From assembly GCA_021186555.1 (NCBI GenBank), contig JAJKFL010000012.1, positions 992,001 through 1,056,000 of the forward strand: a stretch of DNA of 64,000 bases, given 5' to 3'. Below the pieces are notes generated by a model. The model saw nothing but the letters and a program-made list of their open reading frames with translations. It was not told where the DNA came from and made no database searches. Position 1 is the stretch's first letter; each line of letters begins with the position of its first letter. The translations under genes were made by a program, and so were the position numbers. This DNA comes from Reticulitermes speratus (lineage: Eukaryota > Arthropoda > Insecta > Blattodea > Rhinotermitidae). This document shows positions 10,716 to 22,530 of the stretch, piece by piece.

Positions 10716-12345
10716 CCGCGCTGGGATATCCGTACACCCCTCAAGGGGCTGCGCTGGGATATCCGTACACCCCTTCACGGGGCTGCGCTGGGATATCCGT
10801 ACACCCCTTCACGGGGCTGCGCTGGGATATCCGTACACCCCTCAAGGGGCTGCGCTGGGATATCCGTACACCCCTTCACGGGCTGCGCTGGGATATCCGT
10901 ACACCCCTCAAGGGGCCGCGCTGGGATATCCGTACACCCCTTCACGGGGCTGCGCTGGGATATCCGTACACCCCTCAAGGGGCCGCGCTGGGATATCCGT
11001 ACACCCCTCAAGGGACCGCGCTGGGATATCCGTACACCCCTCAAGGGACCGCGCTGGGATATCCGTACACCCCTCAAGGGGCCGCGCTGGGATATCCGTA
11101 CACCCCTCAAGGGACCGCGCTGGGATATCCGTACACCCCTCACGGGGCCGCGCTGGGATATCCGTACACCCCTCACGGGGCTGCGCTGGGATATCCGTAC
11201 ACCCCTTCACGGGGCTGCGCTGGGATATCCGTACACCCCTCAAGGGGCTGCGCTGGGATATCCGTACACCCCTCAAGGGCCGCGCTGGGATATCCGTACA
11301 CCCCTCAAGGGGCCGCGCTGGGATATCCGTACACCCCTTCACGGGGCTGCGCTGGGATATCCGTACACCCCTTCACGGGGCTGCGCTGGGATATCCGTAC
11401 ACCCCTCAAGGGGCTGCGCTGGGATATCCGTACACCCCTCAAGGGGCTGCGCTGGGATATCCGTACACCCCTTCACGGGGCTGCACTGGGATATCCGTAC
11501 ACCCCTCAAGGGGCTGCGCTGGGATATCCGTACACCCCTCAAGGGGCTGCGCTGGGATATCCGTACACCCCTTCACGGGGCTGCGCTGGGATATCCGTAC
11601 ACCCCTTCACGGGGCTGCGCTGGGATATCCGTACACCCCTCAAGGGGCTGCGCTGGGATATCCGTACACCCCTCAAGGGGCTGCGCTGGGATATCCGTAC
11701 ACCCAAGGGGCCGCGCTGGGATATCCGTACACCCCTTCACGGGGCTGCGCTGGGATATCCGTACACCCCTTCACGGGGCTGCGCTGGGATATCCGTACAA
11801 CCCCTTCACGGGGCTGCGCTGGGATATCCGTACACCCCTCAAGGGGCTGCGCTGGGATATCCGTACACCCCTTCACGGGGCTGCGCTGGGATATCCGTAC
11901 ACCCCTCAAGGGGCCGCGCTGGGATATCCGTACACCCCTCAAGGGACCGCGCTGGGATATCCGTACACCCCTCAAGGGACCGCGCTGGGATATCCGTACA
12001 CCCCTTCACGGGGCTGCGCTGGGATATCCGTACACCCCTCAAGGGGCCGCGCTGGGATATCCGTACACCCCTCAAGGGACCGCGCTGGGATATCCGTACA
12101 CCCCTCACGGGGCCGCGCTGGGATATCCGTACACCCCTCACGGGGCTGCGCTGGGATATCCGTACACCCCTCAAGGGGCCGCGCTGGGATATCCGTACAC
12201 CCCTTAAGGGACCGCGCTGGGATATCCGTACACCCCTCACGGGGCCGCGCTGGGATATCCGTACACCCCTCACGGGGCTGTGCTGGAATATCCGTACACC
12301 CCTCAAGGGACCGCGCTGGGATGTCCGTACACCCCTCACGGGGCC
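10716..12345. repeat. 33-34-bp GC-rich tandem repeat array, about 49 copies
   Basis: The unit is GCGCTGGGATATCCGTACAC then CCCTCAAGGGGCT. A 34-bp variant has CCCTTCACGGGG and others end GGGACC or GGGGCC. Each unit holds a GATATC palindrome and a short CCCC...GGGG inverted pair, so single-stranded copies could form small hairpins. Because 33- and 34-bp units are mixed, open frames cross through several reading frames on both strands, including one of 500 codons at 10705-12207. I regard these as artefacts of repetition. Confidence 0.96.
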
Positions 12346-13075
12346 GCAATACTTAACATCGACGAAAGGAAATGGTGAAACTTCATTTAAGGGAATATTT
12401 CTAATGTGATCGGGAAACGAAATAATTCTGCTTTCACGTGCTTAAAAAGAACGATGGGTCATGCAGTTAGAGCGCAGTTCGTAGACGGACAGACAGGAAC
12501 AGCACGGACGGACAGACAGGAACAGCACGGACGGACAGACAAACACGTATTTGTGAGTCAAATGGCGTTATTCAACAGACTTCGAGGTTATAAAACCGTA
12601 GAGTCTAACAGGTTGTAACCGACGTTTCGGAGGAACATACTGCCTCCACATTGAGCGTAGAATTTCCAACATAAAGAAGGTAACCTACCAGACTACACGG
12701 TGTCACAATCCAAAGTTCAACGCAGCCGGACTCCCACCCCTACACGTTGCTCAAGCAACGTCGAGACTTGCCACAGTGGACAGTGGACAGTCACAGATGC
12801 ACAAGCAGCCAGCAGCTGTATGCACGGTCAGTTCACTGGAATGCCAAGCGTGTCGCTACTTGGCACGGCGCACCAACTGTGACGGGACTTCACACTTCGC
12901 AGCAATAGCAATACTACAGGGTGATTCGCACACAATACAACTTGTCGAACACGACGTCTCCGAGTTTTGCAAGCCACACCTTACATGCCGTAGCTGTGAT
13001 GCCAGAGCAACTGGATCAGTGTTGAGAAACTTAAGTTTCCGCAATTATGCAGAAAGGTATATTAGAAACTAGAGA
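12346..13075. other. Non-coding stretch with a 23-bp minirepeat and a hammerhead-like fragment
   Basis: At about 12482-12545 a 23-bp unit (GACGGACAGACAGGAACAGC plus ACG) occurs about 2.7 times. At 12617-12650 on the minus strand CCTCCGAAACGTCGGTTAC resembles the 3' half of the hammerhead-like motifs described elsewhere, with GGAGG upstream able to pair with CCTCC. Its 5' core is degenerate. No gene is recognisable. Confidence 0.5.
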
Positions 13076-13077
13076 TG

Positions 13078-16000
13078 AATATGATACTGTTGATAATTAT
13101 GAGGGTTGTAGTAATGACACTGTTGATAATATTGAGGGTTGTAGTAATGACACTGTTGATAATTATGAGGGTTGTAGTAATGACACTGTTGATAATTATG
13201 AGGGTTGTAGTAATGACACTGTTGATAATTATGAGGGTTGTAGTAATGACACCGCTGATAAATATGAGGGTTGTAGTAATGACACTGTTGATAATTATGA
13301 GGGTTGTAGTAATGACACTGTTGATAATTATGAGGGTTGTAGTAATGACACTGTTGATAATTATGAGGGTTGTAGTAATGATACTGTTGATAATTATGAG
13401 GGTTGTAGTAATGACACTGTTGATAATTATGAGGGTTGTAGTAATGACACTTGATAATTATGAGGGTTGTAGTAATGACACTGTTGATAATTATGAGGGT
13501 TGTAGTAATGACACTGTTGATAATTATGAGGGTTGTAGTAATGACACTGTTGATAATTATGAGGGTTGTAGTAATGACACTGTTGATAATTATGAGGGTT
13601 GTAGTAATGACACTGTTGATAATTATGAGGGTTGTAGTAATGACACTGTTGATAATTATGAGGGTTGTAGTAATGACACTGTTGATAATTATGAGGGTTG
13701 TAGTAATGACACTGTTGATAATTATGAGGGTTGTAGTAATGACACTTGATAATTATGAGGGTTGTAGTAATGACACTGTTGATAATTATGAGGGTTGTAG
13801 TAATGATACTGTTGATAATTATGAGGGTTGTAGTAATGACACTGTTGATAATTATGAGGGTTGTAGTAATGACACTGTTGATAATTATGAGGGTTGTAGT
13901 AATGACACTGTTGATAATTATGAGGGTTGTAGTAATGACACTGTTGATAATTATGAGGGTTGTAGTAATGACACTGTTGATAATTATGAGGGTTGTAGTA
14001 ATGACACTGTTGATAATTATGAGGGTTGTAGTAATGATACTGTTGATAATTATGAGGGTTGTAGTAATGATACTGTTGATAATTATGAGGGTTGTAGTAA
14101 TGACACTGTTGATAATTATGAGGGTTGTAGTAATGACACTGTTGATAATTATGAGGGTTGTAGTAATGATACTGTTATAATTATGAGGGTTGTAGTAATG
14201 ATACTGTTGATAATTATGAGGGTTGTAGTAATGACACTGTTGATAATTATGAGGGTTGTAGTAATGACACTGTTGATAATTATGAGGGTTGTAGTAATGA
14301 CACTGTTGATAATTATGAGGGTTGTAGTAATGATACTGTTGATAATTATGAGGGTTGTAGTAATGACACTGTTGATAATTATGAGGGTTGTAGTAATGAC
14401 ACTGTTGATAATTATGAGGGTTGTAGTAATGACACTGTTGATAATTATGAGGGTTGTAGTAATGATACTGTTGATAATTATGAGGGTTGTAGTAATGACA
14501 CTGTTGATAATTATGAGGGTTGTAGTAATGACACTGTTGATAATTATGAGGGTTGTAGTAATGATACTGTTGATAATTATGAGGGTTGTAGTAATGACAC
14601 TGTTGATAATTATGAGGGTTGTAGTAATGACACTGTTGATAATTATGAGGGTTGTAGTAATGATACTGTTGATAATTATGAGGGTTGTAGTAATGATACT
14701 GTTGATAATTATGAGGGTTGTAGTAATGACACTGTTGATAATTATGAGGGTTGTAGTAATGACACTGTTGATAATTATGAGGGTTGTAGTAATGACACTG
14801 TTGATAATTATGAGGGTTGTAGTAATGACACTGTTGATAATTATGAGGGTTGTAGTAATGACACTGTTGATAATTATAAGGGTTGTAGTAATGACACTGT
14901 TGATAATTATGAGGGTTGTAGTAATGATACTGTTTATAATTATGAGGGGTTGTAGTAATGATACTGTTGATAATTATGAGGGTTGTAGTAATGACACTGT
15001 TGATAATTATGAGGGTTGTAGTAATGACACTGTTGATAATTATGAGGGTTGTAGTAATGACACTGTTGATAATTATGAGGGTTGTAGTAATGATACTGTT
15101 GATAATTATGAGGGTTGTAGTAATGACACTGTTGATAATTATGAGGGTTGTAGTAATGACACTTGATAATTATGAGGGTTGTAGTAATGACACTGTTGAT
15201 AATTATGAGGGTTGTAGTAATGACACTGTTGATAATTATGAGGGTTGTAGTAATGACACTGTTGATAATTATGAGGGTTGTAGTAATGACACTTGATAAT
15301 TATGAGGGTTGTAGTAATGACACTGTTGATAATTATGAGGGTTGTAGTAATGATACTGTTGATAATTATGAGGGTTGTAGTAATGACACTGTTGATAATT
15401 ATGAGGGTTGTAGTAATGACACTGTTGATAATTATGAGGGTTGTAGTAATGACACTGTTGATAATTATGAGCGTTGTAGTAATGACACTGTTGATAATTA
15501 TGAGGGTTGTAGTAATGACACTGTTGATAATTATGAGGGTTGTAGTAATGACACTGTTGATAATTATGAGGGTTGTAGTAATGATACTGTTGATAATTAT
15601 GAGGGTTGTAGTAATGACACTGTTGATAATTATGAGGTTGGTATGATGTTTATATGAGGTTATAATGACACTGTTGATAATTATGAGGGTTGTAGTAATG
15701 ACACTGTTGATAATTATGAGGGTTGTAGTAATGAACTGTTGATAATTATGAGGGTTGTAGTAATGACACTGTTGATAATTATGAGGGTTGTAGTAATGAC
15801 ACTGTTGATAATTATGAGGGTTGTAGTAATGACACTGTTGATAATTATGAGGGTTGTAGTAATGACACTGTTGATAATTATGAGGGTTGTAGTAATGACA
15901 CTGTTGATAATTATGAGGGTTGTAGTAATGACACTGTTGATAATTATGAGGGTTGTAGTAATGACACTGTTGATAATTATGAGGTTGTATATGACACTGT

Positions 16001-17085
16001 GATAATTATGAGGGTTTAGTAATGACACTGTTGATAATTATGAGGGTTGTAGTAATGACACTGTTGATAATTATGAGGGTTGTAGTAATGACACTGTTGA
16101 TAATTAAGGGTTAGTATGCACGTTGATAATTATGAGGTTGTAGTAATGACACTGTTGATAATTATGAGGGTTGTAGTAATGACACTGTTGATAATTATGA
16201 GGGTTGTAGTAATGATACTGTTGATAATTATGAGGGTTGTAGTAATGACACTGTTGATAATTATGAGGGTTGTAGTAATGACACTGTTGATAATTATGAG
16301 GGTTGTAGTAATGACACTGTTGATAATTATGAGGGTTGTAGTAATGACACTGTTGATAATTATGAGGGTTGTAGTAATGACACTGTTGATTTTTAATTAT
16401 TAGGGTTGTAGTAATGACACTGTTGATAATTATGAGGGTTGTAGTAATGATACTGTTGATAATTATGAGGGTTGTAGTAATGATACTGTTGATAATTATG
16501 AGGGTTGTAGTAATGACACTGTTGATAATTATGAGGGTTGTAGTAATGATCACTGTTGATAATTATGAGGGTTGTAGTAGATGATAACTTGTTATAACAT
16601 TATGATGGGTTGTAGTAATGATACTGTTGATAATTATGAGGGTTGTAGTAATGACACTGTTGATAATTATGAGGGTTGTAGTAATGACACTGTTGATAAT
16701 TATGAGGGTTGTAGTAATGACACTGTTGATAATTATGAGGGTTGTAGTAATGACACTGTTGATAATTATGAGGGTTGTAGTAATGACACTGTTGATAATT
16801 ATGAGGGTTGTAGTAATGAACTGTTGTATAATTATGAGGGTTTGTAGTAATGATACTGTTGATAAATTATGAGGGTTGTAGTAATGACACTGTTGATAAT
16901 TATGAGGGTTGTAGTAATGACACTGTTGATAATTATGAGGGTTGTAGTAATGACACTGTTGATAATTATGAGGTTTGTAGTAATGACACTGTTGATAATT
17001 ATGAGGGTTGTAGTAATGACACTGTTGATAATTATGAGGGTTGTAGTAATGACACTGTTGATAATTATGAGGGTTGTAAGATAAT
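13078..17085. repeat. 33-bp AT-rich tandem repeat array, about 120 copies
   Basis: The unit is TGATAATTATGAGGGTTGTA then GTAATGACACTGT. Most copies are identical or differ only as GACACT/GATACT. A 31-bp variant (GACACTTGATAAT) recurs at 13450, 13743, 15163 and 15293. Up to about 15640 the array is very regular. From there on, indel-rich copies appear in clusters (15640-15665, 15970-16135, 16385-16410, 16550-16620, 16815-16870). Long open frames in both directions follow from the 33-bp period and are not credible proteins. Confidence 0.97.
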
Positions 17086-18840
17086 AAAATTATAATTTTT
17101 CTTAAAACGATTATTTTATGAGAAGCTAAAACAACTTCGCAGAAAATACTGATCACATTTGTAATTTAATACAGACAAAATTTATTTAGAATTCTAGATG
17201 AATGTTCAAAAACCCAAACCTAATTTTTGGATGTAAAGTTTAGGACCATAAAACTAGGCGAAACAGTTAACAGAAACTAAATTACAGCTTAATTTATTAA
17301 TTCATTATGTCTATGAAGAGGACTTATACGGACATTTAAATGTAACGATTATTTAAAGCTCTCTACCCATAACCACACAGTTCCCACCTCACAGTAAACA
17401 CCGTGCCTTCATTACAAAGACCAGTCGGTTAATGCCAGTAACAGCCGTGTTCTGGCAAACACATCAACCAGATAACTGGTGTAACAGATGCAGGCAGTGG
17501 GTCCGAAGACTGACAGAAAACCCCATTTCGACGCGTGGGAGTGTAACGACGGGAGCGTCGTACAGAAAAGTTCAAACTTGTCTGTGGCCCAGACGGCTGC
17601 TGGCGACAAATGGACCAACAGCGCGCTGTTAAGATAGCACACGGCGAGGTTGTTAAGTTGCTTGGCGAACATTACGAGACACAAGATGGATGCTGACCGG
17701 ACAGATGGAGATATGAGGAATAATAGAGGGAAAGCGAGGAAACGAGATACCATCTGCAGTTGAATGACGGGCACAGGGTGGAGGAAAAGTTGGGTTACAG
17801 TCGGCAGCCACGACAGTAAATGTCAGCAGACAAAGCAATGTCTAACGACGGCTTGCACTGTCGTGAGATCCTCACACTGAGACGGTATTCGGTGCACCAG
17901 ACGTCTCTGCACTAAATATCTCGTTCGGTCCGGTCGTCGTCAGCACGAGGACGCAACACGACTATTTGACCCGGGGTCAACGGGTTAAATATCGCGTTTA
18001 CTGCCCCACCTGCTACTGTATACAGTGACGCATAACGAGCAGGAGGGCCACAGCTATGTACTTACTGCTCTACATCTCGGAGCTTCAAGCTCCGGTCGTT
18101 TTGCCACAATGCACAAGACGTTGGCGACGCCTGCGTGCTGGCGGGTAAAACGCAAATGAACCCTGCGGGGGAACAGCCCATATAGTAGTCACTAGACGAG
18201 GCTAGCCCAAGTCTAAAGATTATGACGTATATGCGACACCGTACAGTTTGGTCCTCCAAATGTCCTCGAAGTCGTACATACAGCTGTCATGTCACAAGAA
18301 AGACTTCGACCTTGGCAGTGGTGGCGCAGGTCAGACCTTTAGGTGTTTACAGTGCGACAAGACGGGGGGGGGGGGGGAGCCAGTACAAATTACCGGGGCC
18401 CGGCAGTCCGAAAGGGGCCAGGGGCCCAATCATGTTGCATGTTTTTGATTTTTAGCCGGCTCGCCCTTGCTGCGGGGCCCAAAAATTGTTTCACAGGGGC
18501 CCGAACCCACTTTCGGCGGCCCTTGTTGTTTACAACCGATGTGTTCCAGTCAAAAAACATTGGGATCAAGTGCATTTGTGTCTCGTGCGTGCGAGTTGTG
18601 TTATATCTGATTAGGGTTCAGCACAAATTTGAACTGTCAAGGTCAAAGTCGTTCTCGTGAGCCGACAGCAGTATCTTCCCATACCACGCCAAACCTCCAA
18701 TCCCACATCCCGGCCGGCACTGAGCACTATGACGCATGCGCACGGACGTCCTGCTGATAATTGCGATACAGCTGTAGGCGAGCCTAAGTACGTTTCCATG
18801 TCTGCTGCAAAGTGCCCTGACGACGACCTGACTACAAACT
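17086..18840. other. Non-coding stretch without a supported gene
   Basis: The first 300 bases are AT-rich and the rest is of average composition. A G homopolymer lies at about 18364-18378. From 18388 to 18530 the sequence is rich in GGGGCCC blocks (for instance GGGGCCCGGCAGTCCGAAAG and CAGGGGCCCGAACCC), which could be a worn inverted-repeat element. I cannot define its ends. Open frames here lack domains. Confidence 0.45.
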
Positions 18841-18886
18841 GCAAGCTAACTGTTCCTCAGCCAGTCAAGACATTCCCCGCAGTTTA
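18841..18886 (-). mobile_element. Very short LINE 3' untranslated fragment
   Basis: CAAGCTAACTGTTCCTCAGC followed by CAGTCAAGACATTCCCCGCA matches the extreme 3' end of the LINE copies at 35.3, 38.1 and 50.5 kb. The match stops at the left terminal inverted repeat of the element beginning at about 18887. Confidence 0.5.
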
Positions 18887-18942
18887 AATTTATTTCACTT
18901 TACCAACTTAGCACAATATCTTACAATAGTATCAATTTACCC

Positions 18943-18980
18943 ATACACGTATTTCGGCTTGTTAATACCATCCTCAGGGG
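18943..18980 (-). ncRNA. Hammerhead-ribozyme-like motif, left arm
   Basis: On the minus strand the motif reads CTGAGGA, a short segment with GGT and GCC ends able to pair (G-C, G-C, U-G), then GAAA, a short stem III region, and GGTAA. C3-U4-G5-A6-N7-G8-A9 and G12-A13-A14 of the hammerhead core are all present. Helix III is uncertain. Candidate only; activity untested. Confidence 0.4.
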
Positions 18981-19189
18981 TTCACAACATTAAAGCACAG
19001 ACTATACATCGATTGTATAAGTTGTTACATCGATATAAGTAAATCGTTAACATATTAATCTATTGTTTTAGAGCTCCACTTTGAGCTCTTAAACCGTAGG
19101 TGTATTGAGAGATTAAATTGTCGTTAAAATTGTTACACATTTTGAGGTTTTTTAAAATTAATGGCAGATTGGTCTTGTATCACTTGTTA

Positions 19190-19410
19190 TCACTTGTATC
19201 ACCTGTATCACTGTATCACTTGTATCACTTGTATCACTGTATCACCTGTATCACTTGTATCACTGTCCTTGTATCACCTGTATCACTTGTATCACCTGTA
19301 TCATTGTATCACCTGTATCATTGTATCACTTGTATACCTGTATCACTTGTATCACCTGTATCACTGTATCACTTGTTCACGTATCACTTGTATCACTTGT
19401 ATCATCACTT
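19190..19410. repeat. TATCACTTG/TATCACCTG short-period repeat
   Basis: A 9-bp unit alternating CTTGTATCAC, CTGTATCAC and shorter forms fills the centre of the fold-back element. Length variation of the unit is high, so it behaves as a hypervariable microsatellite-like tract. Confidence 0.85.
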
Positions 19411-19487
19411 CGTTATCGCTGGGATGTAGCGATTTGCTGTTATTGTAGTTACGTGTTGCGCCTTGTCAGCTCCGTCAGGGGTTGTGA

Positions 19488-19535
19488 CCCCCTGAGGATG
19501 GCTATTAAGAAGCCGAAACACGTATATGGGTAAAT
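19488..19535 (+). ncRNA. Hammerhead-ribozyme-like motif, right arm
   Basis: CTGAGGA (19492-19498) is followed by GGCT...AGCC, a 4-bp stem II, then GAAAC (19515-19519) and GGGTAAA. This matches the hammerhead core order CUGANGA, stem II, GAA, stem III, UH. A15.1-U16.1 and the next C-G pair can form with GT at 19530-19531, leaving A as the residue before cleavage. The helix III loop would be about ten bases. The fit is good for a relic; activity cannot be judged from sequence. Confidence 0.45.
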
Positions 19536-19627
19536 TGACACTATTGTAAGATATTGTGCGTAAGTTGGTGAAGTAAACTAAATGTCAGCTGTAACAAGAC
19601 GCACTGTCAGTACAACGTAACGTTTAC

Positions 19628-19925
19628 ATTCCCCAAGTTTATGCAAACCGACGGTTCATCACCGCGCTCACAACAGCCCGCCACTTGTCCCCATCGTGGG
19701 TCAGAATTAATACAGTCCTCGCCCTCCCATCCAATTTTTAAGATACGTTTTAACGTTACCTCCCATCTATGTCTATGTCTTCAAGTGGTCCCTTTCCTTC
19801 AGGTTTCCCCACCGAAACCTTACAGATATTTTTCCCCCACACGTGCCATACGTCCAGCCCATCTCACCACCCTCGATTTAATAATCCAAATACTATTTCG
19901 TGAGGAGTATTATGACGGTAAATGG
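19628..19925 (-). mobile_element. Non-LTR retrotransposon 3'-end fragment
   Basis: Read on the minus strand, the sequence matches the C-terminal coding end and 3' region of the LINE family at 50.5 kb. On the plus strand the shared marks are TTCATCACCGCGCTCACAAC, AGCCCGCCACTTGTCCCCAT and CTCCCATCTATGTCTATGTC. The fragment is diverged and has no long open frame in the coding direction. Confidence 0.65.
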
Positions 19926-20090
19926 TAGGTCCCGGGTTTGAATGCAGACATTCCCTTGTCTGTGGCTTTTCGTAGTTCTCCAAAGTACGATTATTGTTTC
20001 CTTCCCAATCCATGCCTTACCACAACAACCCCACACTAGCCACGTGACCGTCACATCGGGCTACCACTTACGCTCACCCGCTGCTCCACG

Positions 20091-20135
20091 CAGTGGCGGA
20101 TCCAGGAAATTTTTTAAGGGGGCGGGGAGCATGTG
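20091..20135 (+). mobile_element. hAT-type terminal fragment
   Basis: CAGTGGCGGATCCAGGAAAT, followed by TTTTTAAGGGGGCGGGG, resembles the terminus of a hAT-type element with CAGTGGCGGATCCAGG ends that is common in animal genomes. The matching other end was not found nearby, so it is a solitary end or a truncated copy. Confidence 0.5.
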
Positions 20136-20171
20136 TTTAATGGCAAAAATGAAATTTGGTAAGAATAATAC

Positions 20172-20445
20172 AATTAGTAGCCGATCGCAGTGGTCGCACG
20201 GTCTAAGGCGTCGGTCTGCGGCTGCTCGCTTACTGGGATTGCGGGTTCGAATCCCGCCGAGGGTATGGATGTCTGTCTATTGTCAGTGTTTGTGTTGTCA
20301 GTAGAGGTCTCTGCGACGGGTTGATCACTCGTCCAGAGGAGTCCTACCGAGCGTCATGTGTCTAAAAGTGTGTGATTGTGAAGCCTTGGTAATGAGAAAG
20401 CCGTGGCCCACTAGGGGCTGTTCGTGACACATAAAAATAATACAA
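20172..20445 (+). mobile_element. tRNA-derived SINE
   Basis: The head has a tRNA-like A box region (GTGGTCGCACGGTCTAAGGC) and a clear B box (GGGTTCGAATCCCGCC) about 55 bases later, followed by a GAGGGTATGGATG junction and a unique body. It lacks the features of a functional tRNA gene, since the body continues well beyond the tRNA part. The head type is unlike those at 34.4 and 49.6 kb. Confidence 0.7.
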
Positions 20446-21675
20446 CCAGCGTGACACTGCTTTGTTCCGAAAGGTTTGCAAACAGCAATACAACAAAATA
20501 CACTTTGGTATTTAACGTCAAATTGTGTCACTGTCTTTGCTCTCTACATGTTAGGTAAATTAATTGTTTAAATAAAATACGAATTACAGTTAACTGATTT
20601 TATTATTACGCACAAGTGCGTTCCCCGTGAGCCCCTCCCTGGATCAGCCCCAGGCTCCACGTCCCCTTTCATCAGTCGCTTCTTCATTCTTACAGTCACG
20701 CGTTAAGTTCATCTTTAGCAGTGCTGCCATCTGGTTGTCGTGTTATAATACGTTCGATGGTCAACTGTTTCTACAGCCTCAGCCCGTAACTCACAGAGAA
20801 CTCACAACACGGTAACAATGGCGTGACTCACTCAACCACTCATATCAAGAGCATTACGTAGGCAGACACGCTTAGCGCAACACACAACATGGAACTCTCT
20901 TCCAGAGGCCCAAGAACCACTAACAACTTACATACAAATGACCCTCTTTACGGAACACCCTATGATGTCAAACTACGCAGTGCATAATATGAACAAACCC
21001 TAAAAACACATCAAACTGACGAAATAAGAAGGATTATCCCGAAATGTTTACGGCGATACGATTTCTCTTATGAGTTGGCCAACTCCCAAACGCCTTGCCA
21101 ATACGGCAACCCAAATGGCGCCGATGAGACGCGGTCCTGCATACCAAGCAGGCGCCAGTTCTGAGTAATATGATCGGTGAAAATGGGGCACTGCCTCCAG
21201 GAGATTATCGGCGGGCCCAGCGTCGATACTAGTCGCACTGGTAATCGATTAATCACATGCGATTGATCGATATATTGAAGGATGAACACTCGCGGCCCCC
21301 GGAACATACACTTTCATTTATCTGAGTCCTCAAAACAATGTGAAAGTACTTTGCAGTCCAGTGCATTGCTTTGTTGGAAGGTTCCCAGGTTTCCCCACTT
21401 GTCTTTCTGATTAGAGCAGTATTAAGATGAAAATGAGTATGGAGCGATACTGACAGTGGCCTGTTCCAGTGCCACTTGGTCCACCACAAAGAACTGCGCT
21501 GTACGCTGTATCCTGCATCCATATACATATAAGATGCAGCAGGGGGCTGTCTGTCAGCAGGAAACGTCACTGTGCCAGGAACGACCGGGGCCGGGCTGCG
21601 GGTGGCTGGCGTGCACACCGTAACATCACGTGTCATGTTGACACCTTGCAAGGCTGAATGTGCATTTAGACTACT
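20446..21675. other. Non-coding stretch without recognised features
   Basis: I see no domain-bearing open frame, RNA gene or element end here. A minus-strand open frame of 132 codons at 21253-21651 has no recognisable motif and overlaps equally long frames on the other strand. Confidence 0.4.
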
Positions 21676-22110
21676 TCTCGAGAAACTGACAGTTTCTCAG
21701 CTAGTCAAATGTGTTCCGTATTTTATGGTTCACTGCTGTTTTCTTAACAGATCGCCACACGGCGCCATCCTGAGCCCGATAAATGCTCTACACTATTTCA
21801 TATCTTATTCTTTTAATATTACCCCCTCCCATCTACGCCTAGGTCTTTCAAGCGGTCCTTCTCCTTCAGGCTTCCACACCAACACCCTCTATGTATCATC
21901 TGCCCACGCGTGCCACATACCCCGTCCATCACAGCTTCCCTGATTTGATGATCCTAATCAGACATGACGCTTCATACTGTGTAGTTTTCTCCAGTCCCCC
22001 TCTCAGCCCCACATGTCCCCCTCAACACCCTGTCCTCAAACACCCTCAGCCTGGGTTCGTCCCCCCAGTGTGACAGACCAAGTTTCACACCCACACAAAA
22101 CATACAAATT
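21676..22110 (-). mobile_element. Non-LTR retrotransposon 3'-end fragment
   Basis: The minus strand carries the LINE family's C-terminal region. The plus strand shows GACAGTTTCTCAGCTAGTCA at the 3' untranslated end, then CTCCCATCTACGCCTAGGTC and GTGACAGACCAAGTTTCACA. The last would encode the complement of the conserved YGCETWSL-type motif region. The middle part, encoding the DRDRWRA-type motif, is missing. Coding is decayed. Confidence 0.65.
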
Positions 22111-22385
22111 GTAATATCAGTCCAACACATGTTAGACAAAACTAAGAATCAAACATATACAATTTTTGAACAGTTGGCAACACTGCGTAAGACAACAGTA
22201 AAGTTAAGCTTAAACTAACTGCACTTTGCCTGCACTCATGTTTAAGGATGCTGTCAGTAGCTCAGGCTACACAGTGTTTACTGGTAGGCCAGTCCGTGAG
22301 TAGACTTGGAACGGCGCGACTTGAAACCTGAACCTCCCGTGGGACATTTTAGCAGCAACCCAGATGAGGCCGTCACAGCGGTGGT
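22111..22385. other. Short non-coding stretch
   Basis: No feature recognised between the LINE fragment and the fold-back element. Confidence 0.4.
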
Positions 22386-22400
22386 GTTGACTGGTAGATA

Positions 22401-22440
22401 GCTACCGACGTTTCGAAGAACCTGCTACCTTCATCTTCAG
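22401..22440 (-). ncRNA. Hammerhead-ribozyme-like motif, best candidate in the window
   Basis: On the minus strand: CTGAAGA (22440-22434), then T, then GAAG pairing with CTTC as a 4-bp stem II, then GAAAC (22414-22410), GTCG and GTA. Every fixed core base of a type I hammerhead is present: C3, U4, G5, A6, G8, A9, G12, A13, A14. A15.1-U16.1 and the adjacent C-G pair close a GUCG tetraloop, with A as residue 17. A short stem I (GGC with GCT) can form. Very short helix III is typical of the minimal hammerheads of Penelope-like elements. Confidence 0.55.
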
Positions 22441-22480
22441 GCCTGAGCAGTACAGGTTGTCTTACTGCAGTGCTCAGACC

Positions 22481-22516
22481 CTGAACATAGAGGCAGCAGG
22501 CTCCGCCGAAACGTCG
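22481..22516 (+). ncRNA. Degenerate hammerhead-like motif
   Basis: CTGAACA (22481-22487), an intervening segment, then GAAAC (22508-22512) and GTCGGGA. G8 is replaced by C and the stem II complementarity is poor. It is the inverted partner of the 22401-22440 motif and is probably inactive. Confidence 0.4.
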
Positions 22517-22530
22517 GGAACTATTCACCA

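Larger units (their letters stand above)
18887..19583. mobile_element. Fold-back element with about 95-bp inverted repeats and hammerhead-like arms
   Basis: The left arm (18887-18985) and right arm (about 19478-19583) are inverted copies of each other. The left contains GCACAATATCTTACAATAGT, ATCAATTTACCCATACACGT and CCATCCTCAGGGGTT. The right contains the complement: CCCCTGAGGATGG, then ACGTATATGGGTAAATTGAC, then ATTGTAAGATATTGTGC. The interior holds a TATCACCTG/TATCACTTG short repeat at 19190-19410. No coding is evident. Each arm carries a CTGAGGA...GAAA motif (separate entries). Paired, inverted terminal repeats with hammerhead motifs are known from Penelope-like elements, which is the most likely origin. 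Confidence 0.65.

Noticed and set aside
18388-18530. A complete hAT-type element in the GGGGCCC-rich stretch
   Set aside because: Some inverted GGGGCCC blocks exist, but I could not find matching ends or an 8-bp target duplication.
20172-20260. Functional tRNA gene
   Set aside because: A and B boxes are present but the fold is incomplete and a long body follows, as in tRNA-derived SINEs. The same judgement applies at 23.35, 34.44, 44.2, 44.77, 49.0 and 49.65 kb.
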